In this document: piece by piece, positions 1 through 10,487 of the stretch
Position numbering within the stretch: position 1 is the first letter of the stretch
Layout of the letters: every line of letters begins with the position of its first letter
Source: Prolixibacteraceae bacterium
Lineage (GTDB): Bacteria > Bacteroidota > Bacteroidia > Bacteroidales > Prolixibacteraceae
Reading direction: 5' to 3'
DNA length: 64,000 nucleotides
NCBI GenBank assembly: GCA_019720755.1
Contig: CP081303.1
Span: forward strand, 1,674,001 to 1,738,000
Notes under the pieces: generated by a model
Told to the model about the DNA's origin: nothing
Databases searched by the model: none
What the model saw: only the letters and a program-made list of their open reading frames with translations
Position numbers and translations under genes: made by a program

Positions 1-2
1 GT

Positions 3-740
3 CTTTATGCAAGCAAAAGGCCGACATTAGAATTTGAAGGTGTTTATAAAGGAGTTAACTCTCTTAAAGCGCGAGTATTTTGGTTATCTGTAGTTTGGCG
101 TATGCATTTAACAGGGAAATATCTCAATAATTTTACAGAAGATGTTGCTGAACGTTTTAGGTCTGAAATATACAATTCTCTTTATTCTAAACAATCAGAA
201 TCAGTGATAGATAACCTATCATACATTTTGCTTTACCCATCTAATTTAGATCGCAATAAAACCGCAATGTTAGTTGCATGTATTGAATTTACACCAGCAA
301 TGATTTATGATATTTATGTCATAGCAGGGTATATTCTAATTATATCAGTCAATGGGAAATTTGATGATAAAGATATTGAATATAAGCTGCCATTTGATTT
401 CGAAATAGAATCAGTAATAATTAATAATTTAGACCATGAATATGAAGTGATTAAATCTATAAGCTCATCAAATTATACTGATTATATCAAGCAATGTTTT
501 CAAAGGTTAGTTAAAGAGAAAATTGAGGCAATGAAAATGAACGGGAATATTATACTAGATATACTGGGAATTCCAAGGGGGTTAGAACGAGATAATTTTT
601 TAGATGACACGATTGCTAAATTAGTAATTACAGAAAGATCGGCATTATTAAAAGAACATGAAGTATTCGCACAAAATTTATCGAAAGCAATTCTTGATGA
701 TTATCAATATTCGATTTATGCTAAAAAAAAAATACAGTGA
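3..740 (+). CDS. Unknown protein, 5' end outside the window
   Basis: The reading frame is already open at base 3 and runs without a stop to 740, so this is the C-terminal 245 residues of a longer protein; the first ATG (102) is internal and lies in continuous coding sequence. I do not recognise the family. The visible part is mostly helical and soluble, with one hydrophobic stretch (about residues 108-120 of the visible part) that is too short to call a membrane segment with confidence, and a lysine-rich tail. The segment before the internal ATG contains a Leu-Ser-x-x-Trp-Arg pattern. It sits next to KAP and DUF4365 genes, so a defence-island accessory role is possible, but nothing in the sequence proves it. 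Confidence 0.6.
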   Translation, partial: LYASKRPTLEFEGVYKGVNSLKARVFWLSVVWRMHLTGKYLNNFTEDVAERFRSEIYNSLYSKQSESVIDNLSYILLYPSNLDRNKTAMLVACIEFTPAMIYDIYVIAGYILIISVNGKFDDKDIEYKLPFDFEIESVIINNLDHEYEVIKSISSSNYTDYIKQCFQRLVKEKIEAMKMNGNIILDILGIPRGLERDNFLDDTIAKLVITERSALLKEHEVFAQNLSKAILDDYQYSIYAKKKIQ

Positions 741-1772
741 AAGCAGGAGTTGAGAATTGAAAGTGGAAAAATTGGCAATGAGGTTTTGCATCTTCCACCT
801 TTTATTTGAATGGATGTTTGGTTTGACTTTTGATTCAAAATATAGATCTATGCTGGGCATTTTCATAAAGTGAATCAATGGCTGAAACTATCCACTTTTT
901 ATGCATTAATACCTAGCTAGAGCTGTCCAATATCTCATTTCAAAATGGTTTTATCCATCAGAATCTAAGAATTAATAGAAAAGTGAAAAAAAGAAGTCAT
1001 ATTTTCTTTTAAAACAAGCCTAGTTGATCTATGTGGAGAGATAACCTTCTATTTATCCCCCTCCTGGGAAAGAATATTCCGGAGATTATGCGAAATAGAA
1101 AATAGTCCCGAGGGAATTAATGATTTATTTAGATTGAACGTAGAGAGGTCTCAAGTTATTAGTCGTGATTATTTTTCAAACGTTGTTTGCCAAGCTTTAC
1201 TGTCTAAGCAATAGTTTTATACGTTTTGATACTGCTAATAGAATAGCAAACTGATATATTTAGTATTTTAGGTGTACTATTAGCTGAATGCTTTAGGTGA
1301 AGAGGTGAACTATTTCGACTCTCAAATATTATGGTTTATATTAAACTTATTTACTTTTGAGTATCTAATTTTAGAATGATCATTGACCGATAGCGGAGTT
1401 GAGTTTTTTGCGAGATGTAGTATAAGTTTTAGTGTTGACGTAGGTTTATTGGGGCTAATGTTCCTTGCTTTTGAAAGGCAGTCATTTGAAGGACGAAATG
1501 ACGTCGTTGATACGAAGTGTGAGCTTATGAAGGTGGCTGAGGTCTTAATTGGAAAAAGACCTCTCCCCCCCCTTAAGGATCATTGATTTTTAAAAGCAAA
1601 TCCTACTGGATGGCAGGTTGAGGTATTTGTGCTCATGAATCTTTGATTTTCGTATCTTAATAACTTTAAAAAGATGCTCTACAGACTTCAGTTGATGCTC
1701 TGATAAAAGTTGTAATACCAGTGGATATGATCTATGTTTCCTTTCCAATTATGTTTATTCCATCACATTATG
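741..1772. other. Intergenic stretch without a supported gene
   Basis: About 1 kb of A+T-rich DNA between the first gene and the KAP gene. Short open frames are present on both strands but none has a recognisable motif or good codon pattern. I see no IS end, RNA gene or clear terminator here. Confidence 0.6.
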
Positions 1773-3757
1773 TCAATTCACTGTCTCATCTAAAAAACTA
1801 CTGTATTTATTTTTCTTATATTTTTCCCATTTAGTTATAATATCCTTTAACTCACGATCATATTGATTATCTGAATAAACATTAAAGAGAAATTCTTCAA
1901 ATTTAGTATAACCATCAAACGTTTGATCAATAAATGGTCGAAAAACCATTATATTATTGGGGGTAGTTGTTTGCTGTGGTATAATAAGGCTCTTTATGTA
2001 TTTTATTCTATTTTCCTTTTTGCTAACAAATTCTCTCATCGTGTTGTTTGCGTCATTATCAATTACATGGACATTAGCATCATTAATTTTACTTGAACAA
2101 TTATAATAATAGTTGAAAATATCCTTATCAAAACTAGATTTTTCGACTCTTTTATTTAGTAATTTGATTGTCAATGCATGAAATTTATTGAATCCATCTT
2201 CTATCTCAATTATTAAGGGTATAGTATTATTTTTATCATGGTCTAAGTAAGAAAGTTTAATATTAAAAATCATAAAGCTTAATAAATATCGCACTTTAGA
2301 GTTACTACACTGAATTATTTTACCAAGTATTTCTACAGACTCTTCCTTAAACTTATTAAGGTATTTATAAATTATCTGGAAGAAATCCCTCTCTTTAAGA
2401 CTTGCTTGTAAATACAATAACCCTGCAATCAAAACAACTGATTGTTCTTTATATTTAGGCTGTTGCTTGATTAATTTAGAAATTAAAGAATTTGTCTTTG
2501 TGACATCAAGATTCTCTATATATGAAATAAGAGTTTCTACAGACTCTATACAGCCTTTAAACTCTTCATCCGTTAAATAGGATTTAGGTAATGCATTTCG
2601 ATAATAAAACTTATAGTTTTCATTGTATGATGCACTCTTTGCTGTTGTTTGTAGTCTAAAAAAGATAGCAGAAACAAGATCAATAAAAAGATGATTATCA
2701 TTTAATTTATATATTGGAAAATCAGGACTTACTTTACTGGAATCTACATGTCTAAAGATTGAATCAGAGCTCTCATTAAGATTGTTGAATGCAACTTTAC
2801 CTTCATAAGTAGCAAAATAATGGCCTAAATTTAGATATAATTCCAACGCTTCTTTGGGATATAATATCTTCAAAATACTAACAAGAAATAACTCGTCCAA
2901 TTCTGTTTCTTTACCAATTGATTTGTGCGAAGATAGAAATGTATTAAGAACGATATTCGCTATTCTAATATTTTCAATATAATTAGACACGTAAAGTGTT
3001 TCATTTGAGTTAGTATTTAAATACTCAAGATCATGTACTTGAGAAGGATTCAGATAATATTTATGCTCCAAAAACCCTTCGCTTGTTTTTGAAATATTCT
3101 TTTCCTTGAGCACTGTTTTTAGATGAGTAACAATATCATCTTTATCAATTGGTGTTAAAGTATAACGAAGCTGAAATATTTTTTCCAAATACTTTTCTGA
3201 AGAATAATCATTATTATCATTCTTCGTACTGAACTGCTCATTTAATTCCTTTAAAACATAATCATTATCATAGGTTACTATGAAAACAATATTTTTAAAA
3301 TTTGCTGTATTACGAATGATCTTTAAACATTCTATAATCTCTTTGCCCAACAACCGATCAATGTCATCAAGAGTTATATATATGATACGATTTAAAGAAG
3401 CAATACATTTATTAAGATGTTCAAACTGTCCTTTTATATCGATAGATTCAGAAAGAAAATTTACCCCCTTTTCAACGAGATCCGTTATTTTATTACTCTC
3501 TAGAGATAATATTAACTCACTGTATTTCTTTATCTCTCTATTTAAATCACCGTGGTACTCTTTTAATGATTCTGAAAGTGTACTGAAAAAATGAGTAATT
3601 ATTTCTTTCTCTGACTTACTATACCAAGGATAAAAATTAATTACAATAGCATTTTTATCCTTGAACTTTATTTTCTCTATTAAGAAGTTAAGAAACGATG
3701 ACTTCCCAGTTCCCCATGGTGAGATAAGTCCTACAGCAAATGCATATTCACTATTTA

Positions 3758-3767
3758 TATTAATGAG
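3758..3767. repeat. Target-site duplication of ISAs1 copy 1 (first half)
   Basis: TATTAATGAG directly abuts the IS and is repeated exactly at 4988-4997. It lies within the KAP coding sequence and encodes part of the Leu-Ile-Asn just before the NTPase domain. Confidence 0.93.
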
Positions 3768-4987
3768 CAGGGCTTGTTCATGAAATTTAAGCGGCGAAGA
3801 AATCGTGTATTTTATCAGTATTACGCACAAGCTCTTCTCTTAAAATATTCAAGTTATTGTAGCTATTTATTTTCATTAATCCACTACAAATAAACAACAT
3901 AACAGAGGATATTGATTTTTGTAATCCATGATCTAATGACTTTAATTTGTCTTCTCCAAAATTAACATCACGAATACGGTTCATTATTTCTATTTTCCAA
4001 TGACCTCTAATAGCACCAGCAATTTCACCTATTTCCCCATTATAATTGGTGATATAATATCGTGTTTCTGTACTCCTTCTACCTCTCTTTACATTGTGAC
4101 TCTCTCTTGTCACTTTAATCATATTACATATACCACTATTACTCCATCTAGGCTCTAACATCTCTGTATTGATTGGGAATATTTCGTACTTTCTAATGTC
4201 TATTCTTCCATGCGATTTGTCTGTTTCTGTCATCACATCACCTACTTTTATATGATTGGATGTATGCACTAAGTCATCCTTTAATTTCTTCTGATTTGAC
4301 TTTATTTGAGTCAAATAGAATCGACTATTTTGGTGAATATTAGACAACAGATTTTCTGAATTGTGCATTGCGTCGAGTGTTATCTTTGCCTGCTCTGGCA
4401 ACTCAAGAATATGATCATAAACAATACTCTTTTCACTCTCTTTTGTCCCATCATAAAAACCTAATAACTGTTGTACATTTGTGTTATGACCAATAGAGTA
4501 AACAATACTTAACCCTCTCTTTTTATTGCTTTTAGAATCGATACTTCCTCGAAGTTCTTTACCATCAATAGATATCCATTCTGTAGAAGAGTATACTTCA
4601 TCACAAATTGTCAAAAAGGACTCATAATCAAACTCAGACAGAATTCTTGTCAACTGAACTCGACTTATACAATGATCAACATCTTTATGTAAACAGATAC
4701 ATAACTTCTCATAATAACGAACCATATTACGATGAATCTTATTTATGCTAAGATGATCGGAACTTGTTAGAATTGAGATAATAAAAAGCGTAATCACAAA
4801 TGCCAATTCATGCTTTCGTCCTACATGACTCCGATTATCGACTAATTTAACTTGTAATTTCTCATAGAATATTCTAATTTCGGCACTTGAAAGGTCGTTA
4901 TTCATAATTTATATCTGTTTTTAGCAATCCAAATATAATATGAATAGTCGACCTTTTATCATTTCAGCAATTCATGAACAAGCCCTG
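3768..4987 (-). mobile_element. ISAs1-family insertion sequence, copy 1
   Basis: A 1,220-bp element bounded by perfect 17-bp terminal inverted repeats beginning CAGGGCTTGTTCATGAA. It is flanked by a perfect 10-bp duplication, TATTAATGAG, at 3758-3767 and 4988-4997. Its one transposase gene is intact. Ten-base duplications fit the ISAs1 family. It interrupts the KAP NTPase gene. Confidence 0.93.
3787..4905 (-). CDS. ISAs1-family transposase (DDE)
   Basis: A full-length 372-residue transposase. It begins with the H-repeat-associated N-terminal domain and carries the DDE-type catalytic blocks SIDGKELRGS, TLDAMHN and GHWKIEIMNRIRDVNFGED. It fills most of the IS and reads in the same direction as the interrupted gene. 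The frame has no break, so the element may still be mobile. It resembles copy 2 at 5933-7051 along its whole length but is clearly diverged (many substitutions, same length), so the two are related elements rather than a recent duplication. Confidence 0.95.
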   Translation of the reverse strand: MNNDLSSAEIRIFYEKLQVKLVDNRSHVGRKHELAFVITLFIISILTSSDHLSINKIHRNMVRYYEKLCICLHKDVDHCISRVQLTRILSEFDYESFLTICDEVYSSTEWISIDGKELRGSIDSKSNKKRGLSIVYSIGHNTNVQQLLGFYDGTKESEKSIVYDHILELPEQAKITLDAMHNSENLLSNIHQNSRFYLTQIKSNQKKLKDDLVHTSNHIKVGDVMTETDKSHGRIDIRKYEIFPINTEMLEPRWSNSGICNMIKVTRESHNVKRGRRSTETRYYITNYNGEIGEIAGAIRGHWKIEIMNRIRDVNFGEDKLKSLDHGLQKSISSVMLFICSGLMKINSYNNLNILREELVRNTDKIHDFFAA

Positions 4988-4997
4988 TATTAATGAG
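4988..4997. repeat. Target-site duplication of ISAs1 copy 1 (second half)
   Basis: Exact copy of the 10 bases at 3758-3767 on the other side of the element, showing simple insertion without later rearrangement. Confidence 0.93.
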
Positions 4998-5913
4998 AAG
5001 TTCAGAAAGATCATCAACTAATATTGCTCTCGAATGAAATAGCTGATGTTTCTTCGGATCTGATAATGCATTATCTGGAATTAATACTTCTGTATTCTTT
5101 TTCGACAAAGTCATCCAGTTTACAATCCTAGAAATAAATAAACCAATTGCAAATAGATAGATAAAATCGAGATATACAATAGAATCAAAAAAACCTTCTT
5201 TCGTTATCTTTAAGAAATTCCACCTCACATCACCTATCCTATAATAACTATAGATAAGAGTTACAATACTATATATAACAATGAACTTATGCGAAAAAAT
5301 ATATCTTCGAATATATTTTCGTACGAAAAATACACAGATTAAAACAATCGCTATGATAATAACCATTAAATGAATATCATCCGATTCAACATGATCAAGT
5401 CTATCTTTCACTAAAGTAGTCTGTATCATGTCTTCTAATTTCTCATGGAAAAGAAAAATTAGTGTAAGTATGCTAATTATAAATAAATTAAACTTTGTGT
5501 AAATTACATCTAACCTCCCCAATAATTTATCTTTTGTATCTTGATTCATATTAGTATGTGTTTTTTTAACATAAAATACAATTCCAATTCTATCGTAATA
5601 TACACTACAGACCAGCAGAAAAGCACTTCCTAAATAAGCAGAGTTATAACAGTAATTGGTATTAATCCAAGAATAGTATCTACTTACACTCATTCTAGGA
5701 ACATGATCAAATAGAGACGTAAAACAATCCTTAAATCTCCATTACTGTTCTTTAAATAAACAGTTGTATCAATACACTTTTATCACCCACAGAATTACAT
5801 TGCACGACAAAACTACATAATATTCACATGACTTAATATATAAATAATTTCTAAACAACTTTCAGCAATAAAGCACAATCCAAAATAAAAAATTCTACAT
5901 GCTTATAAAACAT

Positions 5914-7133
5914 CAGGGCTTGTTCATAAGATTTACGCAGCAAAGAATTTGTTCAACATCTCTGGATAATGTACCAAATCTTCCCTGAGTTTATTTAAAT
6001 TTCCTTTATCGTTCATTTTAGATAAACCACTACAAATAAACAACATAATAGATGACATTGATTTTTGTAATCCATGATTTAGAGATCTAAAATTGTCTTC
6101 GCCAAAATTGACATCACGGATACGATTCATAACTTCTATTTTCCAGTGACCTCTAATTGCTCCTGCAATTTCACTCTTTAGTCCATTATAATTTGTGATA
6201 TAATATCGTATCTCTTTACTCTCTTTATTCGTTTTTACGGTAAAACTCTCTCTGGTCACCTTGATCATATTGCAAATACCACTATTGGCCCATCTAGAAT
6301 CCAAAACATCGGTATTCATTGTGTATATCTCATATTTTCGATGGTCTATTCGACCATGTGATTTCTCTATTTCTGTAATCTCTTTATCTGATTTAAGGTG
6401 GTCCGATATATGTGCAAGATCACTTTTTAAAATCTTTTGATTTGCTTTAATTTGTGTCAAATAAAAGCGACCCTTCTGATTAATGTCAGATAACAATCCT
6501 TCCGAATTATGCATGGCATCTAATGTGACTTTTGCTCCTTTAGGTAGATCAAAAAGATGATTTCCCACTACAGTTTTCTCACTCTCTTTTGTTCCATCAT
6601 AAAACCCTAACAATTGTTGTAAATTTGAGGTGTGCCCTAATGCATAAACAATACTTAAACCTCTTGTATTGTAGTTTTTAGAGTCAATACTACCTCTGAG
6701 TTCTTTTCCATCAATAGAGAGCCATTCTGAAATATTCTTGCTTTGATCGGATAATGATAAAAAGGACTCATAATCGAAGTTTGATAATATCCGTGATAAC
6801 TGAACTCTACTAATACAATGATCTACTTCTTTGTGTAAGCAAATACATAATTTTTCGTAATAGCGAACCATATTGCGATGAATCTTGCTCAAACTTAATT
6901 GGTCTGAACTTCTCAATATCGAGAGAATAAAGAGTGTGATAACAAAAGCCAATTCATGCTTACGACCTATAGCACTGCGATTATCTTTTAACTTCGTTTG
7001 TAATTTCTCATAGAATCTTCTAATTTCGGCACTTGAAAGGTCGTTATTCATAATTTATATCTGTTTTTAGCAATCCAAATATAATATGAATAATCGACCT
7101 TTTGTTATTTCAATATTTTATGAACAGGCCCTG
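5914..7133 (-). mobile_element. ISAs1-family insertion sequence, copy 2
   Basis: A 1,220-bp element with terminal inverted repeats CAGGGCTTGTTCATAA / CAGGGCCTGTTCATAA (one mismatch). It is flanked by a perfect 10-bp duplication TATAAAACAT at 5904-5913 and 7134-7143. It lies between the KAP gene and the DUF4365 pair and appears not to interrupt a gene. Same length and orientation as copy 1 but diverged in sequence. Confidence 0.93.
5933..7051 (-). CDS. ISAs1-family transposase (DDE), copy 2
   Basis: An intact 372-residue transposase of the same family as copy 1, with the blocks SIDGKELRGSIDSK, TLDAMHN and GHWKIEVMNRIRDVNFGED. The N-terminal 15 residues and the untranslated leader just upstream are almost identical to copy 1, while the middle region (roughly residues 200-260) differs much more. 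No frame break is visible. Confidence 0.95.
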   Translation of the reverse strand: MNNDLSSAEIRRFYEKLQTKLKDNRSAIGRKHELAFVITLFILSILRSSDQLSLSKIHRNMVRYYEKLCICLHKEVDHCISRVQLSRILSNFDYESFLSLSDQSKNISEWLSIDGKELRGSIDSKNYNTRGLSIVYALGHTSNLQQLLGFYDGTKESEKTVVGNHLFDLPKGAKVTLDAMHNSEGLLSDINQKGRFYLTQIKANQKILKSDLAHISDHLKSDKEITEIEKSHGRIDHRKYEIYTMNTDVLDSRWANSGICNMIKVTRESFTVKTNKESKEIRYYITNYNGLKSEIAGAIRGHWKIEVMNRIRDVNFGEDNFRSLNHGLQKSMSSIMLFICSGLSKMNDKGNLNKLREDLVHYPEMLNKFFAA

Positions 7134-7308
7134 TATAAAACATATCGATCCAAGATGCGATCACAAAATATCGCTATATTAAATCCAACAAAAAGAATCA
7201 TTGATAGCCAAAAAGACAAATCAAAATAGAGTTAGTGAATAAACTATAATTATCTTTGAAATAGGACATCCAGTGGAGTAGTCATTTACACCATTAAACT
7301 TTAAAACG

Positions 7309-7482
7309 ATGAATTACACTGCACCACAACTCGGCTTTGTAGGTGATGATGCTATTTACCCAGGTCTTATAGATAACGATACTTCTGTTTCTTTCAAGTC
7401 AATTATATCCATTCGTAAACATGATTGTCAAGGATCGTATATCAAATCATTATACATAGGACTTCCTCAAAACCTACAATAA
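7309..7482 (+). CDS. Possible 57-residue protein of unknown function
   Basis: An open frame from an ATG at 7309 to a TAA at 7480-7482. The peptide has a mixed, non-repetitive composition (one Cys, several Gly/Asp) and no signal peptide or membrane segment. It stops 22 bases before the DUF4365 gene and reads the same way, so it could be a small leader gene of that operon. I recognise no family. It may equally be the remnant of a longer gene or chance. Confidence 0.3.
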   Translation: MNYTAPQLGFVGDDAIYPGLIDNDTSVSFKSIISIRKHDCQGSYIKSLYIGLPQNLQ

Positions 7483-7504
7483 ACATGACAATAAATAGTT
7501 TAAT

Positions 7505-8293
7505 ATGGAACATAAAATATCTAACTCAACAGAGAGGCTCGGAATTATCTACATGAATCGTATAATATCGAAGTCAGGTAAAATTTTTCGTGAAATAAAG
7601 AGAGAAAATGATAAAGGAATCGATATAATTATTGAACAAACAAATAAAAAAGGAGAAGGTATAGGCAAATTTGTTGCCTTTCAAGTGAAATCTGGTGAAT
7701 CATTTTTTAAATCAAGTACTCAATTATGTACTATAAAAATTGAAAACCATAGAGATTATTGGGGACAACATCCAATGCCAGTATATGGTGCTGTATACAT
7801 TCCTTCGCTCAAGAAAGCGTATATTGTTAACATTAAAGATCGTCTTCATGAAACGACCTCTAATACAATATCGTTCTATGTTACAGATTCAGATGTTTTC
7901 GATTTTAACATTGAGACTCTTAATTCAATTATTAATAATGAAATTATTAAAAGGCCTTATAATGAAGTCTTTTTAGATTTTATTGATGATGAAAATTTAA
8001 AACCCATATATACATTAATAAAAAGATTCAGTAAATCAATTGATTCGATCATCGATAGATTACTCCAAGCAAATAATTTTATAGAATTTATAAGCGCAAT
8101 AGGTGTTAAGCTAAACGATAAAGAGTATCTCAAATCATTAAACAAGCTAGGGCACAAAAATGCAATTGCAGGCTTTAAATATGGGACATTCACTTACTGT
8201 GAGGATTATTTAGGTTTAAAAAACACAGAATTAGAGTATTATAAAAACACATTTCATAACGCTCAAAAATACCTTCTTAAAAATGGGAAATAA
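7505..8293 (+). CDS. DUF4365-type protein, predicted nuclease-like fold
   Basis: A 262-residue soluble protein. The N-terminal ~150 residues match the DUF4365 pattern: an early Arg-Leu-Gly, then GID (Asp40) and QVKSG (Gln60, Lys62), which is the D...(Q/E)xK arrangement of the PD-(D/E)XK nuclease superfamily. The C-terminal ~110 residues are helical and unassigned. DUF4365 proteins recur in defence loci and are usually predicted to act on nucleic acid; the activity here is inferred. Its stop overlaps the start of the next gene by 11 bases, so the two are probably translationally coupled. Confidence 0.75.
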   Translation: MEHKISNSTERLGIIYMNRIISKSGKIFREIKRENDKGIDIIIEQTNKKGEGIGKFVAFQVKSGESFFKSSTQLCTIKIENHRDYWGQHPMPVYGAVYIPSLKKAYIVNIKDRLHETTSNTISFYVTDSDVFDFNIETLNSIINNEIIKRPYNEVFLDFIDDENLKPIYTLIKRFSKSIDSIIDRLLQANNFIEFISAIGVKLNDKEYLKSLNKLGHKNAIAGFKYGTFTYCEDYLGLKNTELEYYKNTFHNAQKYLLKNGK

Positions 8294-9095
8294 CTTTTTT
8301 ACCAATATTGATATATTCGAAGAGTACATTGCTAACAACAACGTCCTATTTCACCGTTTCGATACACATAAGAATGGCATTGATGGAATTGTAGAGGTTA
8401 TAAAAGATGAAAAAACAACTAATCATCAATTTGGAATTAGTATTCTTGAAATAGAAGAACATAAACAAGACAAGAACTTTGTAACTGTTGATATAACAAA
8501 AAATAAAGAATACTTCAAATCTTTTGATTTACCTATTATTTTAATAGTAATGAGTAATAAATCAGAAGAAGGTTTCTGGATAGATATAACAAAACTCAAA
8601 GACTCTATGTCTTCTGAAATTGTAATCCCAAAACAAGCAAAACACGTATTTAATAAAACAACTAGTTCCAAAATATTGATCGATTATTTCGTAAACAATA
8701 GGTCGAAATACTTAGAGATAGTAAAAGCTCTCGATTCTATTTATTTCAAATGCTTAAGATCACTTCTTGAGGATATGTTCGGAGTTATTGATATTGCAAT
8801 ACCCTCTATTCTAAAATATGAAAATTTGGAATCTCTTTTAGAAGAGGAATCTTTCACATTACATTTAAAACAATCAACAGGAAATAAATATAATGATGTT
8901 ATGAGAATAAAGAAATCTAAAGAATACATCCAAGCTGAAAACTTACCACCAATTTCAAAAACAGAAAGTGTAATTAATTTAAATGGAAACTCACCATTTT
9001 ATTTCAAAACAAAATCAAATCACATCTTCACAACCAAAGACAATTACAAATTATATTGCAAGTGGTATCGAATTTTAAAGTTCCGCTTCGATTAA
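8283..9095 (+). CDS. Degenerate DUF4365-like partner protein
   Basis: A 270-residue soluble protein that starts inside the end of the preceding gene. Its N-terminal half aligns by eye with that neighbour: GID is kept (Asp34), but the position of the QVKSG motif reads ILEIE, so the catalytic Gln and Lys are replaced by Ile54 and Glu56. That suggests a catalytically dead paralogue acting as a partner, inhibitor or recognition subunit. The C-terminal half has no recognised domain. The overlap implies equimolar production. Homology to DUF4365 is inferred from pattern, not from a search. Confidence 0.6.
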   Translation: MGNNFFTNIDIFEEYIANNNVLFHRFDTHKNGIDGIVEVIKDEKTTNHQFGISILEIEEHKQDKNFVTVDITKNKEYFKSFDLPIILIVMSNKSEEGFWIDITKLKDSMSSEIVIPKQAKHVFNKTTSSKILIDYFVNNRSKYLEIVKALDSIYFKCLRSLLEDMFGVIDIAIPSILKYENLESLLEEESFTLHLKQSTGNKYNDVMRIKKSKEYIQAENLPPISKTESVINLNGNSPFYFKTKSNHIFTTKDNYKLYCKWYRILKFRFD

Positions 9096-9280
9096 TCCAC
9101 GAAACCTTAATAATTAAATATTTATAATATACAAAAAACATCACCCATCAAAAATTCACGATATAAAAAGTGAATTATGCTAATATACTGTTAATGTTTG
9201 CTTACTATAGCTTACTATCTTGAGTAGATTCTATTAACAAAACCATGCTAAATTAATATCATATTGCTGAAAATCACATG

Positions 9281-9619
9281 TTAGTTAGAGTATAAAGCGG
9301 AGTCAAAAATAGGATCCCAAGAAAAAGAGGAAAGTCCAACAAAACAGTGCATATAGATATTTTCTTGTATCATTTCAATGGTAGCCTGATCAGATAAATT
9401 ACACATATGTTTTATGATCAAAGAACCTAATACCAGACGTGCATCTTTACTTGGTGCACCTCGTTTACGGCTCATCTTTTCATAATAATAGGTGGCAAAT
9501 AGATCCCAATCTATTGCATTACTCAATAAGACCCATTTATTATTGGGGTTTAATGATTTACCAAATGGATGTTGGAACTCTTCTATAGATAATTGTTTTG
9601 TAGCAGTATATTGAATCAT
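9281..9619 (-). pseudogene. IS5/IS1182-type transposase, N-terminal fragment
   Basis: About 112 residues matching the DUF772 (transposase InsH-like) N-terminal domain, with the typical Pro-Phe-Gly-x-x-Leu-x-Pro-x-Asn-x-Trp opening and a Leu-Ile-Ile-Lys helix. It stops just after the Trp-Asp-Pro-x-Phe-Asp block, whereas full proteins run to more than 400 residues, so the catalytic domain is missing. The ATG at 9619 fits better than one three codons upstream. It abuts another transposase stump, so the site has been hit more than once. Confidence 0.8.
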
Positions 9620-9718
9620 CAAATGCAAGGTTTTTTATCGCTTTAAAGATAAAACTCTAGGACTAAATGACAACTATAAATTAGATAAATAACTTAAACA
9701 CAAAAGAATAAGACTTTT

Positions 9719-10426
9719 TCAGTATCCTCTAGGTAGGTGTTTTTGAACCCCGCTAATAAAAGATGGTGACATATCGCAACTAACTTGTTTGATACAATCA
9801 GACTCAATTGATTTGTCTTGCTCTTTCTTATGTGGGATGATTTCACAAAATGATGCTATGGTTTCAGATCCTTTACCTTCTGATACATGCACAGTTCTTC
9901 GCTTCTTAAGATCAACAAATAGTGTTACATAGTTGTGCCCTTTTTTACATGAAGTCTCATCAATACCAATAATTTCAAGATCAGAATAATCTTCTGTAGA
10001 CTTAGACTTCTCAACATAATTAGTCAGTAATCTCCATAATTTATCATCATAGACTCCAGTAAGCTTCGATACTTTATGTACTGGCATATTACTAAGTAGG
10101 GGTAATAAGAGCGCCTCAAACAGTAGTGTAAAACCACTCACTGTTCCCTCCCAGCTCATAGGTAAGGTGACAACCTTACCAGAACTTGTTATTACTCTTG
10201 GTACTTTAGCGATGATGAAACATTCATTTTCAAAGAAATTTAAATGTTGCCATCGTTTCTCTCTCGTATCATGTACACTTAAATCACACTCTCCTTTGTA
10301 ACTAAATTTAGATCCTCTTCTAAATGAAACATGAACATCTAGTCGTTTTTTTGATGAATTAAACTCTAAGTAATCAATATAAAATGGATCCTCAATATGC
10401 AAAGCGGCTGTAAATAAATCTTTCAT
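9719..10426 (-). pseudogene. ISL3-family transposase, 3'-truncated
   Basis: Residues 1-235 of an ISL3-type transposase: the N-terminal region, the HTH part (MPVHKVSKLTGV) and the first catalytic block (IIGIDETSCKKGHNYVT) are present. Reading ends in the second block after SCDMSPSFISGV, so roughly the last 40% is lost where the IS5/IS1182-type fragment begins. The element's outer end is still visible at 10487, with the complementary sequence GGCTCTTTCCGAAACTTAG. Confidence 0.85.
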
Positions 10427-10487
10427 GATTGCTATGTTTTTATAATCATATAACTATTAATTTACCCACTAAGTTTCGGAAAGAGCC

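Larger units (their letters stand above)
1773..5549 (-). pseudogene. Membrane-anchored KAP family P-loop NTPase, split by an IS
   Basis: Reading right to left, the 5' part (5549-4988) encodes four membrane helices, then the lead-in to a KAP domain. The 3' part (3757-1773) encodes the NTPase, with Walker A GLISPWGTGKSSF and Walker B YITLDDIDRL, then a long helical C-terminal region. Removing the 1,220-bp IS and one copy of its 10-bp duplication joins the parts in frame (ELLIN to INSEYAF) and gives about 848 residues from the ATG at 5549; an upstream ATG at 5693 would give 896. KAP NTPases (Pfam KAP_NTPase) are typically membrane-tethered in this way and recur in bacterial defence islands. As it stands, an ATG inside the IS end (3830) could yield a soluble NTPase of 685 residues, and the 5' part a membrane stub ending in IS-derived residues. 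A defence role is inference. Confidence 0.85.

Noticed and set aside
1383-1586. 67-codon open frame in the spacer between the first gene and the KAP gene
   Set aside because: Starts at TTG, no motif, composition unlike its neighbours; most likely chance.
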